From positions 2,636,501 through 2,700,500 of the forward strand of contig NZ_CP079095.1 of NCBI RefSeq assembly GCF_019285515.1: DNA of 64,000 bases, written 5' to 3'. The translations under genes were made by a program, and so were the position numbers. The stretch is from Methylococcus sp. Mc7 (GTDB lineage: Bacteria; Pseudomonadota; Gammaproteobacteria; Methylococcales; Methylococcaceae). Below, one piece after another: positions 8,572 through 17,026 of this stretch (positions are counted from its first letter, which is position 1; each line of letters starts with the position of its first letter). The notes beneath the pieces are model-generated. The model was not told where the DNA came from. It worked only from the letters and a program-made list of their open reading frames with translations, and ran no database searches.

Positions 8572-9576
8572 TCAGCCTCCTGTTTCGATTCTGGATAGGG
8601 GCTGGCGTCCCATTGGACCCAGCCGGAAGCTGCTTCCGCAGTTCGAGCCGCCGCTCTTGCCGGCGAGTGGAAGCAAGGATCCGAGTCTGGCGCCGGGTTT
8701 GAGCTCGGGAGGCAGGTTTACGCGCACCTCGATCAGCATTCCACGCTCGCAGTTCAGCCAAATCCGGTTGCGGGCACCCGTCCCCAAGGATGCATCCAGT
8801 CTAGCGAGAAAATCCTCCGTGCGCACCGTCCGCCCGATACGGACCGTGGCAAACTCGGCGATACCGGAACCGTTGAACTGTCGGGTCAGGTCGGCGGCCA
8901 GAGCAAAATAGGCATCGCTCGACATCGCGGTCTGACAGGTGCCGTGCTTATGCCATTCGTGGCGCTCCAGGCAGGATGCGGATCCTGGCATGACCTCGGC
9001 CAGCGCGGCCTTCCCGGCAGGCTCGAGGGCGACGGGGGGATAGTCGCAGAAGTCGCGCCTGGACTGCTTCACCTCCCCGCAGAAGCCGTAGCCCGTCCCG
9101 CAGCCCGACTTGTTCGGCCACAGCCCGTGGAGGCTGAAATTGCGGGCGGGGTAGGCCGCCGGATCGGCAACGCGGCATTCCGGCTTGTCGGGCTTGAGCT
9201 CGCAGAAGGCCGGCTGCCAGCTCAGCGCCAGCACGTAAGCGTCCGCCTGCCCCGCAAGATCGCATCGCTCCATGGCCGGTTCGGCTGTCGTGTCCGGCTC
9301 CAGCCGGCCGCAGTCCCGGCTCACCCAGCGCTCGGGCGGATTGGCCGCGGGCAGGCGGAGCCTGTACCACCCGGCGCCATCCGGCTTGTTGGTCTCGATC
9401 ACCGGATAAGCCTTTCCCGCAGCGACGCGGACGCCGTCCGGGTTGGTCTGCTTGTTTTTCGAGACGTAGGCCGGGCAATCGCGGTCTGCAGTGAACGTGG
9501 TTTGCGCGGTTGCGGGCCGAGCGGCGTGTGCGAGTCCGACGGACAGGACGAAGGTGAACCAGATCCTGCAGATCAT
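8572..9576 (-). CDS. Secreted ribonuclease T2 family protein with N-terminal SH3-like region
   Basis: 334 residues from the ATG at 9576; a TTG five codons upstream is the alternative. A signal peptide is present (ICRIWFTFVLSVGLAHA). A Cys-containing SH3-like segment at about 25-95 precedes the T2 domain. Both catalytic signatures are present: CAS I as FSLHGLWPN and CAS II as RHEWHKHGTC, with the catalytic histidines. Numerous cysteines fit a disulfide-bonded periplasmic enzyme that cleaves single-stranded RNA through 2',3'-cyclic phosphates. Family assignment is firm; the use of RNA as a nutrient is inference. Upstream of the small membrane protein gene at 8570. Confidence 0.92.
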   Translation of the reverse strand: MICRIWFTFVLSVGLAHAARPATAQTTFTADRDCPAYVSKNKQTNPDGVRVAAGKAYPVIETNKPDGAGWYRLRLPAANPPERWVSRDCGRLEPDTTAEPAMERCDLAGQADAYVLALSWQPAFCELKPDKPECRVADPAAYPARNFSLHGLWPNKSGCGTGYGFCGEVKQSRRDFCDYPPVALEPAGKAALAEVMPGSASCLERHEWHKHGTCQTAMSSDAYFALAADLTRQFNGSGIAEFATVRIGRTVRTEDFLARLDASLGTGARNRIWLNCERGMLIEVRVNLPPELKPGARLGSLLPLAGKSGGSNCGSSFRLGPMGRQPLSRIETGG

Positions 9577-9591
9577 TGGAGGTTTGAGCAA

Positions 9592-9811
9592 GCCAATGTG
9601 CCTGAACTTTTTCTAGACCGGTTCTTAAGGTAACAAGCCCTGCAGTGGCGTCGGCGGTCCAGGAATGTCTGCCGATCTTGAATTTCCTTCCTTGACATGT
9701 GCCGATTGTAAACTAGGTGAATAGCTAGGGTTTGTTCCGCTTAAGTGAAATCCTTTTCCAGAGAACGTGTTTGAAAATTGATCCGATTCTACCGAAAAGC
9801 GGAGATGTTGT
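9592..9811. promoter_or_regulatory. Divergent promoter region
   Basis: 220 bp between the RNase T2 gene (minus) and the amber-split gene (plus). It is distinctly AT-richer than the flanks and must hold both promoters. A TTGACA is present near 9694, but no well-spaced -10 follows it. The Shine-Dalgarno CGGAGA for the plus gene ends just before 9806. Confidence 0.35.
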
Positions 9812-10426
9812 ATGAACACCAAATCTGCTTCCAAAGCGATCGTATTTTCCATGACTTTGGTTCTCATGGCTGGCGAATCCGCTCTTGCCGCGACTCAAGC
9901 GACATTACTTACGGCAGACCTCACAGGTGAGGTAGGGGCGGGGAGCGCTACGTCCACCTTCACGAACTCCAAGACCGGCAAGGTAGTAACCGTGTGTAAC
10001 AGGTTTGTTGCCGCTGTGACGCTACCGGTCGACGGTCGAGTATTACTCGACCAGATGGCAGCGACGAGCGCTGCAGTCGTGCTGAAAATTTCAACTGTCG
10101 GCAGAACATTTTCCTGCTCTCTCCCGATCAGCACGATTTCCTGGAAGGACCAGCCGGACGGCACCAGACTGCAGTACGCGAACTATGCCTTGGACGTATC
10201 GTATAGCTCCAGCTAGAGGGCAGGCGGTAATACTTCGACGGGCACCGCTGCCGGGACAGTGAACTTTCCAAGCCAGCCCACCGGCTCGGGAAAATTGACG
10301 GCCAAGATTGGCAAATGCACGGAAGGAACCAGTGCTGCTTCGGTCGTGCCAACGGTACAGGGGGGAGATGTCGCCGCCGTATCGCTAGATACCGCGCCGA
10401 TTTTACAAGGTAAATTTCAGTATTGA
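9812..10426 (+). pseudogene. Secreted protein gene split by an in-frame amber codon
   Basis: The ATG at 9812 follows a CGGAGA Shine-Dalgarno and gives a signal peptide (AIVFSMTLVLMAGESALA). The frame stops at TAG 10214-10216 after 134 codons (DVSYSSS). Without that stop the same frame stays open for 69 more codons and ends naturally at TGA 10424-10426 with a coding-like sequence (PSQPTGSGKLTAKIGKCTEG). The full product would be about 204 residues, secreted and Thr/Ser-rich, with no family I recognise. This could be a single nonsense mutation, a sequencing error, or readthrough. The truncated 134-residue product could still be made and exported. Confidence 0.6.
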
Positions 10427-10432
10427 GGCATA

Positions 10433-10469
10433 TGCGAGGCGAGGCTTTCGAATCAGCAGTGGCCTCGCC
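10433..10469. terminator. Hairpin after the split gene
   Basis: GAGGCGAGGC and GCCTCGCCTC form a 10-bp stem around a loop of about 16 bases, starting a few bases after the natural stop at 10426. No long T-run follows, so termination activity is uncertain, but the position fits a transcript end. Confidence 0.4.
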
Positions 10470-10629
10470 TCCGTCTACTTTGCAGGTTAGCCTCTGATCC
10501 CCAAAATAACTTGTATCCTTCACAGGTTTGGTTAATGCTGAAGCGTTATTTGAATGATCTTGGAATATTCTCAACTCAACCTGTCTGGGCTTATTCCAAT
10601 TTGATTCGAGTTAATTGGAGGATGCCCTG

Positions 10630-10770
10630 ATGTCGCCATCGAAGCATGTGCATCCCGATTCTCTCAAGAATAGGTGCGTACAGCCCGTCGCCAATCGCTG
10701 GTTTCAGGCAAAGTGCAATGAAACGGTAACGCGGCTATCGTTCAAGAGTAACAAGCAGCTGTTAATTTGA
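10630..10770 (+). CDS. Possible small protein, 46 residues
   Basis: ATG at 10630 is preceded by a good GGAGGA Shine-Dalgarno at 10617-10622 and opens a 46-codon frame ending at TGA 10768-10770 (starts MSPSKHVHPDSLKNR, ends SNKQLLI). It has no signal peptide or membrane segment and I do not recognise it. The rest of the 10427-10958 gap shows no other gene. It could be a chance ORF with a fortuitous ribosome site. Confidence 0.3.
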   Translation: MSPSKHVHPDSLKNRCVQPVANRWFQAKCNETVTRLSFKSNKQLLI

Positions 10771-10958
10771 TGCCTGTGACGCAATGATTTCCCGTTCCTG
10801 GTGGGTTCCAATATCGTAAGTGCTCTGCTTTGAATGGTGAGGACAGTGACCATTCTCTCGATTTATCACAAATACTAAACTACTAAACCGAACTAGCAAT
10901 GAGGATTGCCTGCAATCCTGGTGTTGGCGAATGTCTTGACATCGACTGGGAGGGTGGT

Positions 10959-11747
10959 ATGAATGACTGGAGGGAAAGATTCTCTGAATATTTTTGTGTG
11001 CAATTGGCGGATACGCCGGAGCTGATTCGAGAGGCAATGGCTCTCAGATATCAGATATACTGTAAAGAGTGTGAATACGAAAATCCAAGAGTTTTCCGAG
11101 ACGGTTTGGAAAAAGACAAGTTCGATCAAGGGTCGGTTCAAGCGCTGTTGCGCCATCGCGCCACCCGGGAAGTGGCCGGGACCGTGCGTCTTATAAGACC
11201 TAACCAAGAGGTCGAGAACGGTCTGCTGCCGGTGGAATTGAATTGCCAAATCGATTCCGACTTTCGTAAGAAGCTGTCGCACGTTCATCGCGAGCGGATT
11301 GCCGAAATATCCCGTTTCGCAGTTTCAAAACAATTTCGCAGGCGCTTATATGAAAGTCATAATGTCCATGGGGTTGCCGAAATGACTGGTGTATTAAGTT
11401 TTCGTGAGGAGAGGCGAAGCTTAATGCCGTTAATGACGTTAGGACTGCTTCGGGCCATTTTTATTATGAGTTACGAGCAGAACGTTACTTATTGGGTGGC
11501 TGTGATGGAACCGCAATTGTTAAGACTGCTTAAAGGGTTGGGGGTGGTATTGACACAGGTGGGGCCAGTCGCCAATTATCATGGAGATAGAATTCCGTGC
11601 GCTGGCGCAGTATCAGATGTTCTGGCGGGATTGCGAAAGTCTCGGCCAGATATATGGGGGTTTGTCAATATGGGGGATATAAAATTCCCAGAGCCTTCTC
11701 GTCAGTGCGGAATGGATATCAATTCTTGGTTGGTGGCGGGCGCATAA
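10959..11747 (+). CDS. PEP-CTERM/exosortase system-associated acyltransferase (GNAT, FeeM-like)
   Basis: 262 residues from the ATG at 10959, chosen because GGGAGG lies just upstream; an ATG 20 codons earlier has no such signal. The sequence matches the N-acyl amino acid synthase/GNAT-like family linked to exosortase loci: REAMALRYQIYCKECEYE near the N-terminus, then GTVRLIRP, the core ERIAEISRFAVSKQFRRR, and RLLKGLGVVLTQVGPVANYHG near the C-terminus. Such enzymes take acyl groups from acyl-ACP or acyl-CoA. No exosortase, PEP-CTERM protein or polysaccharide cluster is visible nearby, so its partners must lie elsewhere. Base use is clearly more AT-rich than the neighbours. Confidence 0.85.
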   Translation: MNDWRERFSEYFCVQLADTPELIREAMALRYQIYCKECEYENPRVFRDGLEKDKFDQGSVQALLRHRATREVAGTVRLIRPNQEVENGLLPVELNCQIDSDFRKKLSHVHRERIAEISRFAVSKQFRRRLYESHNVHGVAEMTGVLSFREERRSLMPLMTLGLLRAIFIMSYEQNVTYWVAVMEPQLLRLLKGLGVVLTQVGPVANYHGDRIPCAGAVSDVLAGLRKSRPDIWGFVNMGDIKFPEPSRQCGMDINSWLVAGA

Positions 11748-11768
11748 CTGGCCGTTTCACTAATGATA

Positions 11769-11849
11769 AAGAAAGTAATGTCGCATACACCCCTCTCCCT
11801 CTGGGAGAGGGCCGGGGTGAGGTAGGCTGGTATATGGCATTACTTTCTT
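11769..11849. repeat. Nested palindromic repeat
   Basis: An outer inverted repeat, AAGAAAGTAATG near 11770 and CATTACTTTCTT near 11837, encloses an inner palindromic unit (CCCTCTCCCT / GGGAGAGGG, then CCGGGGTGAGG) near 11789-11823. The inner unit is the common proteobacterial REP-like hairpin; a relative lies at 40983-41018. The structure could also terminate the acyltransferase transcript. Confidence 0.65.
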
Positions 11850-12008
11850 AACTCTTAAGTAAATGCGCCAGATTATTTTGCTTAATGGTAACCGATTACG
11901 GCATCAGGTTGATGAATATACCACTTATCCTAGGTCCTTTTAGGAAACCCCAATAGTAAGCTCTTCGAAAAGGTCGGGATATATTTAGAGGCAGAGGACC
12001 GCTGGACG

Positions 12009-13607
12009 ATGGAATTACAAGACGCGTTTAAGCAGTGGGCCAGTATAGTGGGAGAAAGGCGAGTCTTGGGCGAGAGCGAAGCCCAGGGGGAATATGGACG
12101 CTGTACCACGGGTGAGAACCGGCGCATCCTTGGAGCTGTCCGGCCATCCGGCGGCGGCGAGATTCCAGCAATTGTAGCCATTGCGAATCTCTGTGTCATT
12201 CCGCTCTATGCGATCAGTACGGGTCGCAATTGGGGTTATGGGACCGCGTTGCCGGTGGAAGACGGATGCGTAGTCCTGGACTTATCGGGATTGAACCGCA
12301 TTCTGGATTTCGACCCGGAGTCGGGTGTGGTCACGCTGGAGCCCGGTGTGACCCAGGGCATGCTGGCCGATTTCCTTGAACGCGGGAACCATCCTTACAT
12401 GGTTCCGGTAACCGGCGCAGGGCCCCAGTGCAGCATCGTTGGCAATGCCCTGGAGCGTGGGTACGGCATTGCTCCCTATTCGGATCACTTCAGCGCCGTT
12501 ACCAGCCTCGAAGCTGTTTTGGCGGATGGTAGGGTTTATCGTCCGGCGCTTTCGGAGTTGAAGGGCGTACCGCTGGATCGGGCATTCAAATGGGGCATTG
12601 GGCCGTATCTGGACGGTTTGTTTACTCAGTCGGGTCTAGGCGTGGTTACACGGATGAGCGTGGCTTTGGCGCGCAAACCGGAGACCGTAAAAATCTTCGT
12701 GTTCGCTATTGAGGAAGAAAGCCAGATTCACGAGGTTATTCCGCAGATGAGGGAGATACTGGTCCGTTATCCGGGAGTTGTGGGCGGCGTGAAGCTGATG
12801 AATGCCCATCAAGTATTGGCGATGACAGGGGAAAATTCCAGCGCGCTGCCTGGGACTCCGGGCCTGTTACGACCGGAGCTTGTTGCAGAATTGCGCAAGA
12901 AATTCCGGGTGCCCGCCTGGACGGGACTCGGGACGCTGTATGGGACGGCGGGCGTAGTGGCTGCCGCGCAAAAAGAGCTCCGGAGGGGGTTGCGGCCGCC
13001 GGTCGGATTCCTGCAATTCGTCTCTCTGAATTGGGTGGAGCGTCTGAGCAGGTTCACCTCCTGGATTCCGTTCGGTCTCGTCAACGGGTTTGGAGCTTCC
13101 GTCGTGACGCTCAAGCACTTGATGGAACTGGTAGCCGGCCGACCCAACGAAACGGCCTTGCGTCTCGCCTATTGGTTGCGAGGCCGATCGGCGGCTCCGG
13201 TTCTTCCGCTCGATCCCGCTCGCGATGCTTGCGGGTTAATCTGGTATGCCCCATTGATACCGATGAAGCCGGAGGCTGTCGCCGAATATTTGTCCCTGGT
13301 CGAACGAATCCTGCGGGACCATGAGATGGAACCGCTTATCACCTTGACCAGTATGTCGGACCGATGTTTCGACAGCACTATACCTCTAATTTTCAATGCG
13401 AGTTCCGAGCCGGACCGGAATCAGGCCGAGCGTTGCTACTGGACTTTGCTGGAGGCCGGAAAAGACGCCGGATTTATTCCTTATCGGGTAGGCATCCAAA
13501 CCATGCGTTGGTTATCGGCGGAGGGTGGTACCTACTGGCAAGTCGTGCGCGAACTCAAGCGGGCGCTCGACCCCAATTCGATTCTTTCGCCGGGTAGATA
13601 TGTTTGA
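12009..13607 (+). CDS. FAD-binding oxidoreductase of the VAO/PCMH (4-cresol dehydrogenase-like) family
   Basis: 532 residues. The N-terminal half is an FAD_binding_4 domain: ISTGRNWGYGTALPVEDGCVVLDLSGLNRI is laid out as in 4-cresol dehydrogenase and vanillyl-alcohol oxidase, with the typical second motif ECGVTQ-like LEPGVTQGMLADFLE and the segment PVTGAGPQCSIVGNALERG. The C-terminal half carries the substrate-binding cap and ends PNSILSPGRYV, as in this family. Substrate is not predictable from sequence; phenolic or other aromatic alcohols are known for relatives. It lies 261 bp after the acyltransferase gene on the same strand and may belong to one locus. Downstream it meets murF tail to tail. 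Confidence 0.85.
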   Translation: MELQDAFKQWASIVGERRVLGESEAQGEYGRCTTGENRRILGAVRPSGGGEIPAIVAIANLCVIPLYAISTGRNWGYGTALPVEDGCVVLDLSGLNRILDFDPESGVVTLEPGVTQGMLADFLERGNHPYMVPVTGAGPQCSIVGNALERGYGIAPYSDHFSAVTSLEAVLADGRVYRPALSELKGVPLDRAFKWGIGPYLDGLFTQSGLGVVTRMSVALARKPETVKIFVFAIEEESQIHEVIPQMREILVRYPGVVGGVKLMNAHQVLAMTGENSSALPGTPGLLRPELVAELRKKFRVPAWTGLGTLYGTAGVVAAAQKELRRGLRPPVGFLQFVSLNWVERLSRFTSWIPFGLVNGFGASVVTLKHLMELVAGRPNETALRLAYWLRGRSAAPVLPLDPARDACGLIWYAPLIPMKPEAVAEYLSLVERILRDHEMEPLITLTSMSDRCFDSTIPLIFNASSEPDRNQAERCYWTLLEAGKDAGFIPYRVGIQTMRWLSAEGGTYWQVVRELKRALDPNSILSPGRYV

Positions 13608-13754
13608 AAATTCCAGACAGGGCGCCACATTTTTGTGTTTTGCGGATCTTTAATTCTCGCCAGCAAATATCTGCTTTGTCATCTCCCAGTCCCGTTCACT
13701 GGGCGCCAGGGCTCTTTCCCGGATGCGGGGTGCCGATAAGGTGAAAGTCCTGGA

Positions 13755-15107
13755 TCAGTCGGGCTTCGCCAGTGCCTTGACCGCACGTTCCATCCGCATG
13801 AAGCGCGAGCCTTTGACCAGCAGCGTGGCGCCGGGATGGTCGGCGGATGCCAGCGCCTCGATGAGTTGGTCCATGGAGCCGAAGTGGTGGCCGCCGTTTT
13901 CACCGAATGCCAGGACCGCTTCGGAGCACAGTTCGCCCAGGCCGAGCAGGGCGTCGATGTCGCGCTCACGCGCGTAGCGGCCGATCTCGCGGTGGAAAGC
14001 AGGGCCTTGTGAGCCGACTTCCCCCATGTCCCCCAGGGCCAGGATGCGCGGTGCCGGAAAGCCGGCGAGCACGTCGATCGCCGCCCGCACGGAATCGGGG
14101 TTGGCATTGTAGGTATCGTCGATCAGCCTCGCGCCGGTCCGCGTCTGCAGGTGGACGCCGCGGCCGGCGACGGGTCGGAAGGCTTCCAGGCCTTGCCGGA
14201 TGGCCGTGGGAGGCGCGCCGGCCGCCAGCGCAGCCGCCGTCGCTGCCAGCGCATTGTGGACGTTGTGCTCGCCGGCAAGCGGGAGAGTGGCTTGCCAAGA
14301 CCCGGCGGGAGTCGCGATCGAAACTTCGGTGGAGCCGGCGCCGGTGCTGAATGTCCCGGTGACCGACGCCTTTCCGACGCGCGCGAAATCCATCACCCGG
14401 CGAGTTCCCGCCAGTTCCAGCCAGATGTCCGCACAGGCGTCGTCCGCCGGGAACACGGCGGTGCCGCCGGGTGGCAGCGCCGCGATCACCGACCCGTTTT
14501 CGTGGGCCGTGGCCTCCACGCTGGGCATGAATTCCTGGTGTTCGCGCTGGGCGTTGGTCACCAGCGCCACGGTGGGCTGGGCTAGGCCTGCGAGGTAGCT
14601 GATTTCCCCCGGATGATTCATGCCGAGTTCGAGCACGGCGATCCGGTGGCCGGCTTTCAGTTCGAACAGCATCAGCGGCAGTCCGACATCGTTGTTGAGG
14701 TTGCCGCGCGTCGCCAGGCGGTGCTCCTCGCCGAATGCGACCGCCAGCACGCCTGCGATCATCTGGGTGACGGTAGTCTTGCCGTTGCTGCCGGCGACGG
14801 CGATCAGCGGAATGTCGAACTGCGCGCGCCAGGCGGCCGCGGCGGCTCCCAGCGCCCTGCGGCTGTCCGGGACGACGATCTGCGGCACTCTGGTGTCGAT
14901 CCGCCGTTCCACGACCAGCGCCGCGACGCCTTGATTCACCGCATCGGGGATGAAGTCATGGGCATCGAAGCGGTCTCCCCGCAGGGCGAAGAACAGCGAG
15001 CCGGGTCGGATGGCGCGGGTGTCGGTCGACACGCCGTCGAAACCGGTTTCGGCATCGCCGCTTAGTATTGCGTCAGGAATGCGCTTTGCGAGTTCGCCTA
15101 AATTCAT
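13755..15107 (-). CDS. murF: UDP-N-acetylmuramoyl-tripeptide--D-alanyl-D-alanine ligase
   Basis: 450 residues; the cytoplasmic ligase that adds D-Ala-D-Ala to the UDP-MurNAc-tripeptide. The Mur N-terminal domain (VSTDTRAIRPGSLFFAL) is followed by the ATP-binding loop AVAGSNGKTTVTQM at about 112-125, the central motif LELGMNHPGEISYLA and the C-terminal signature DDTYNANPDSVRAAI. All match MurF rather than MurE or MurC. The TGA stop is at 13757-13755. No other mur or fts gene is near, so this copy is outside a dcw cluster and apparently monocistronic. The ATG at 15107 has no obvious Shine-Dalgarno. Confidence 0.96.
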   Translation of the reverse strand: MNLGELAKRIPDAILSGDAETGFDGVSTDTRAIRPGSLFFALRGDRFDAHDFIPDAVNQGVAALVVERRIDTRVPQIVVPDSRRALGAAAAAWRAQFDIPLIAVAGSNGKTTVTQMIAGVLAVAFGEEHRLATRGNLNNDVGLPLMLFELKAGHRIAVLELGMNHPGEISYLAGLAQPTVALVTNAQREHQEFMPSVEATAHENGSVIAALPPGGTAVFPADDACADIWLELAGTRRVMDFARVGKASVTGTFSTGAGSTEVSIATPAGSWQATLPLAGEHNVHNALAATAAALAAGAPPTAIRQGLEAFRPVAGRGVHLQTRTGARLIDDTYNANPDSVRAAIDVLAGFPAPRILALGDMGEVGSQGPAFHREIGRYARERDIDALLGLGELCSEAVLAFGENGGHHFGSMDQLIEALASADHPGATLLVKGSRFMRMERAVKALAKPD

Positions 15108-15296
15108 CGGGAGGTTTCATCCAGGACGGAAAACGGCCGCCTTTTCGTGCCGGCAGGCAGGATATTTTCGTAAATGGCAATTATCGCACGGCGGCGAGGC
15201 AGGTCTTGCAGGTTTGCGGGCGGTCGTTCAGAGTCAAGCCGCTGCAATATTGTCCCGATAGACTGGCTGCCATAACAACATCGGGGAGGGTGTGTC

Positions 15297-15587
15297 ATGC
15301 TCAGTCTCTTGGTTGCTCTCGGCATCGGCGTCTGGTTCTTTCACCGAGCCATGGTCCGCAAGCGGAATCCCGCCACGGCGGCGATCACCGGGATCGTCGG
15401 TTACTACTTCATATACATGTTCGTCGACTGGAGCTTTCGCCTGATTTACGGCGGGACCGTACACCATTACGAACGTTACGCCGACGGTACGGTCGAGGGA
15501 GTCGCCATACTGGCGGGCGCGATCGCCGCAATCGCGCTGGGGCTCGTCGTTGTCCAGGGCGAACGCGAGCGCGGCGACGAGACCTGA
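15297..15587 (+). CDS. Small membrane protein of unknown function
   Basis: 96 residues with a GGGGAGGG Shine-Dalgarno a few bases before the ATG at 15297. Three hydrophobic stretches are visible: MLSLLVALGIGVWFF, ITGIVGYYFIYMFV and VAILAGAIAAIALGLVVV. No family is recognised. It is divergent from murF and convergent with the amidase gene, whose stop lies 10 bp downstream. Confidence 0.6.
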   Translation: MLSLLVALGIGVWFFHRAMVRKRNPATAAITGIVGYYFIYMFVDWSFRLIYGGTVHHYERYADGTVEGVAILAGAIAAIALGLVVVQGERERGDET

Positions 15588-15596
15588 CCCAGCGGA

Positions 15597-16808
15597 CTAT
15601 TTGACCACTTTCTCGGTTGCCGACGCCGCTACCTCCTGGCGGGGAGAGCGGCCGGCGGGCGTGGCTGCGGCAGGCCGGGTCTGCTTCAAATAGGTGCGAA
15701 TCCCTTCGGCGATCGCGGCGGCGATCTGGTCCTGGTAAGCGGGGGAACGCAGTTTCAGCTCTTCCTCCGGATTCGAGATGAAGGCGGTTTCCACCAGGAT
15801 TGAGGGCACGTCCGGCGACTTTAGCACGACGAAACCCGCTTTCTGTATCCCCGGCTGATGGATTGCATGGGTTTTCTGCAGCGCTTGAAGGATGCTGGCC
15901 GCGGCGCGGTCGCTGGCCTCCAGCGTGGCATTCTGGGTCAGGTCCAGCAGCACCGAGGCCAGGACCTCATCCTTGTCGTGCAGGGCGACGCCGCCGATCC
16001 GGTCCGCCGCATTTTCGCGGTCGGCCAGGCGGCGGGCGGCTTCGCTGGTGGCGCCGTGCTCGGAAAGCGTGAACACCGATGCACCTCTGGCATGCGGATC
16101 GCTATAGGCGTCGGCGTGCAGCGAGATGAACAGGTCGGCGCGTTCCTTGCGGGCCCGTTCCATGCGCTGCCGCAGCTCGATGAACTCGTCGTCCTGGCGG
16201 ATCAGGATGGGACGGACGCCGGGTTCGGCTTTCAGCAGGGCTTCCAGTTTTCGGGCGATTGCCAGGACGATGTCTTTTTCCTGGCTGCCGCCGGCGCCCA
16301 ATGCCCCGGTGTCCTTTCCCCCGTGACCTGCGTCCAGGGCGACCACGAAGCGTTTGCGAAGCGGCCTGTCTCCCGCTTCGGCCACAGGGGCTTGCGGCGG
16401 CCGGGATGCCGTCGCCTTGCCTGCCGCGATGTCCATGGTCAGGCTGGGGCCCCCCAGGTCGGTAGTCGACAGCGAGGTCCGGTACCGTGCGGCGGGGCGC
16501 AGTTCCACGATCAGCTCGAGCTTGCCCTTGGCCTTGCTTCGGGTATGCAGGGCGGAGACATAACGGTCTCCCGCCGGGTTCGGCAGTCCCGGCAGCGCTT
16601 CGACGCCCTCCATCGCAACGATCACCTGATCGGCGCGTCCGGCCTGCAGGCTGAAGTTGGCGCCTTTTGGCCCCGTGAGCACCAGGCGCGTGACGTTCGG
16701 TCCGGACTTGAGGCTCAGAGAGGCGTTCGCCGCCGAGTCCGCCGATCCAACCGGCGCGAGCAGGGCGAGGGCGGAGAAGACCAGGGCGGCTATGAAAGGA
16801 TATCGCAT
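15597..16808 (-). CDS. Periplasmic N-acetylmuramoyl-L-alanine amidase (AMIN + Amidase_3, AmiB/AmiC type)
   Basis: 403 residues from ATG 16808; a longer frame upstream lacks a signal peptide at its start. A signal peptide (FIAALVFSALALLAPVGSADS) leads to an AMIN domain (about 30-140) that targets septal peptidoglycan. A linker follows, then an Amidase_3 zinc-dependent domain. Visible zinc-site motifs are VALDAGHGGKDTGALG, the Glu in GSQEKDIVLAIA, ADLFISLHADAY and the catalytic Glu in PSILVETAFISNPEEE. It splits daughter-cell peptidoglycan by cutting the MurNAc-L-Ala amide. There is no LysM domain at the C-terminus, which is closer to AmiC than AmiB. Divergent from the metal-efflux operon. Confidence 0.93.
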   Translation of the reverse strand: MRYPFIAALVFSALALLAPVGSADSAANASLSLKSGPNVTRLVLTGPKGANFSLQAGRADQVIVAMEGVEALPGLPNPAGDRYVSALHTRSKAKGKLELIVELRPAARYRTSLSTTDLGGPSLTMDIAAGKATASRPPQAPVAEAGDRPLRKRFVVALDAGHGGKDTGALGAGGSQEKDIVLAIARKLEALLKAEPGVRPILIRQDDEFIELRQRMERARKERADLFISLHADAYSDPHARGASVFTLSEHGATSEAARRLADRENAADRIGGVALHDKDEVLASVLLDLTQNATLEASDRAAASILQALQKTHAIHQPGIQKAGFVVLKSPDVPSILVETAFISNPEEELKLRSPAYQDQIAAAIAEGIRTYLKQTRPAAATPAGRSPRQEVAASATEKVVK

Positions 16809-16961
16809 CTCAGGAAGGCGTCGGCCGGGGCGCGGTAACGATACTCCGCGTGCCGGGGCTCCGCAACAAGAGGCCGAGTCCTGGGCGACCTGCCGGATAG
16901 AGAGCGTTTCCCTTGCATGGCGTGGGAGCGCCTGCGTGCGGGACGCCGTCGCCGGCATGGA

Positions 16962-16967
16962 TATAAT
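16962..16967 (+). promoter_or_regulatory. Candidate -10 element of the metal-efflux operon
   Basis: A perfect TATAAT lies 60 bp upstream of the RND adaptor start, in the 218-bp divergent region. No good -35 hexamer is seen 16-18 bp upstream, which would fit an activator-dependent promoter. The adaptor gene has a clear AAGGAG Shine-Dalgarno at 17013-17018. Confidence 0.4.
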
Positions 16968-17026
16968 GGGTTGTGGCACGATGGCTGCAATTCATTATTT
17001 CCAGGTTTTCTTAAGGAGTTGGCGAT

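Noticed and set aside
5586-10426. Amber codon reassignment (for example pyrrolysine) to explain two in-frame TAGs
   Set aside because: One of the two genes also has a frameshift, and several normal genes here end at TAG (dnaE, the amidases at 3751 and 15597), so TAG is used as stop.
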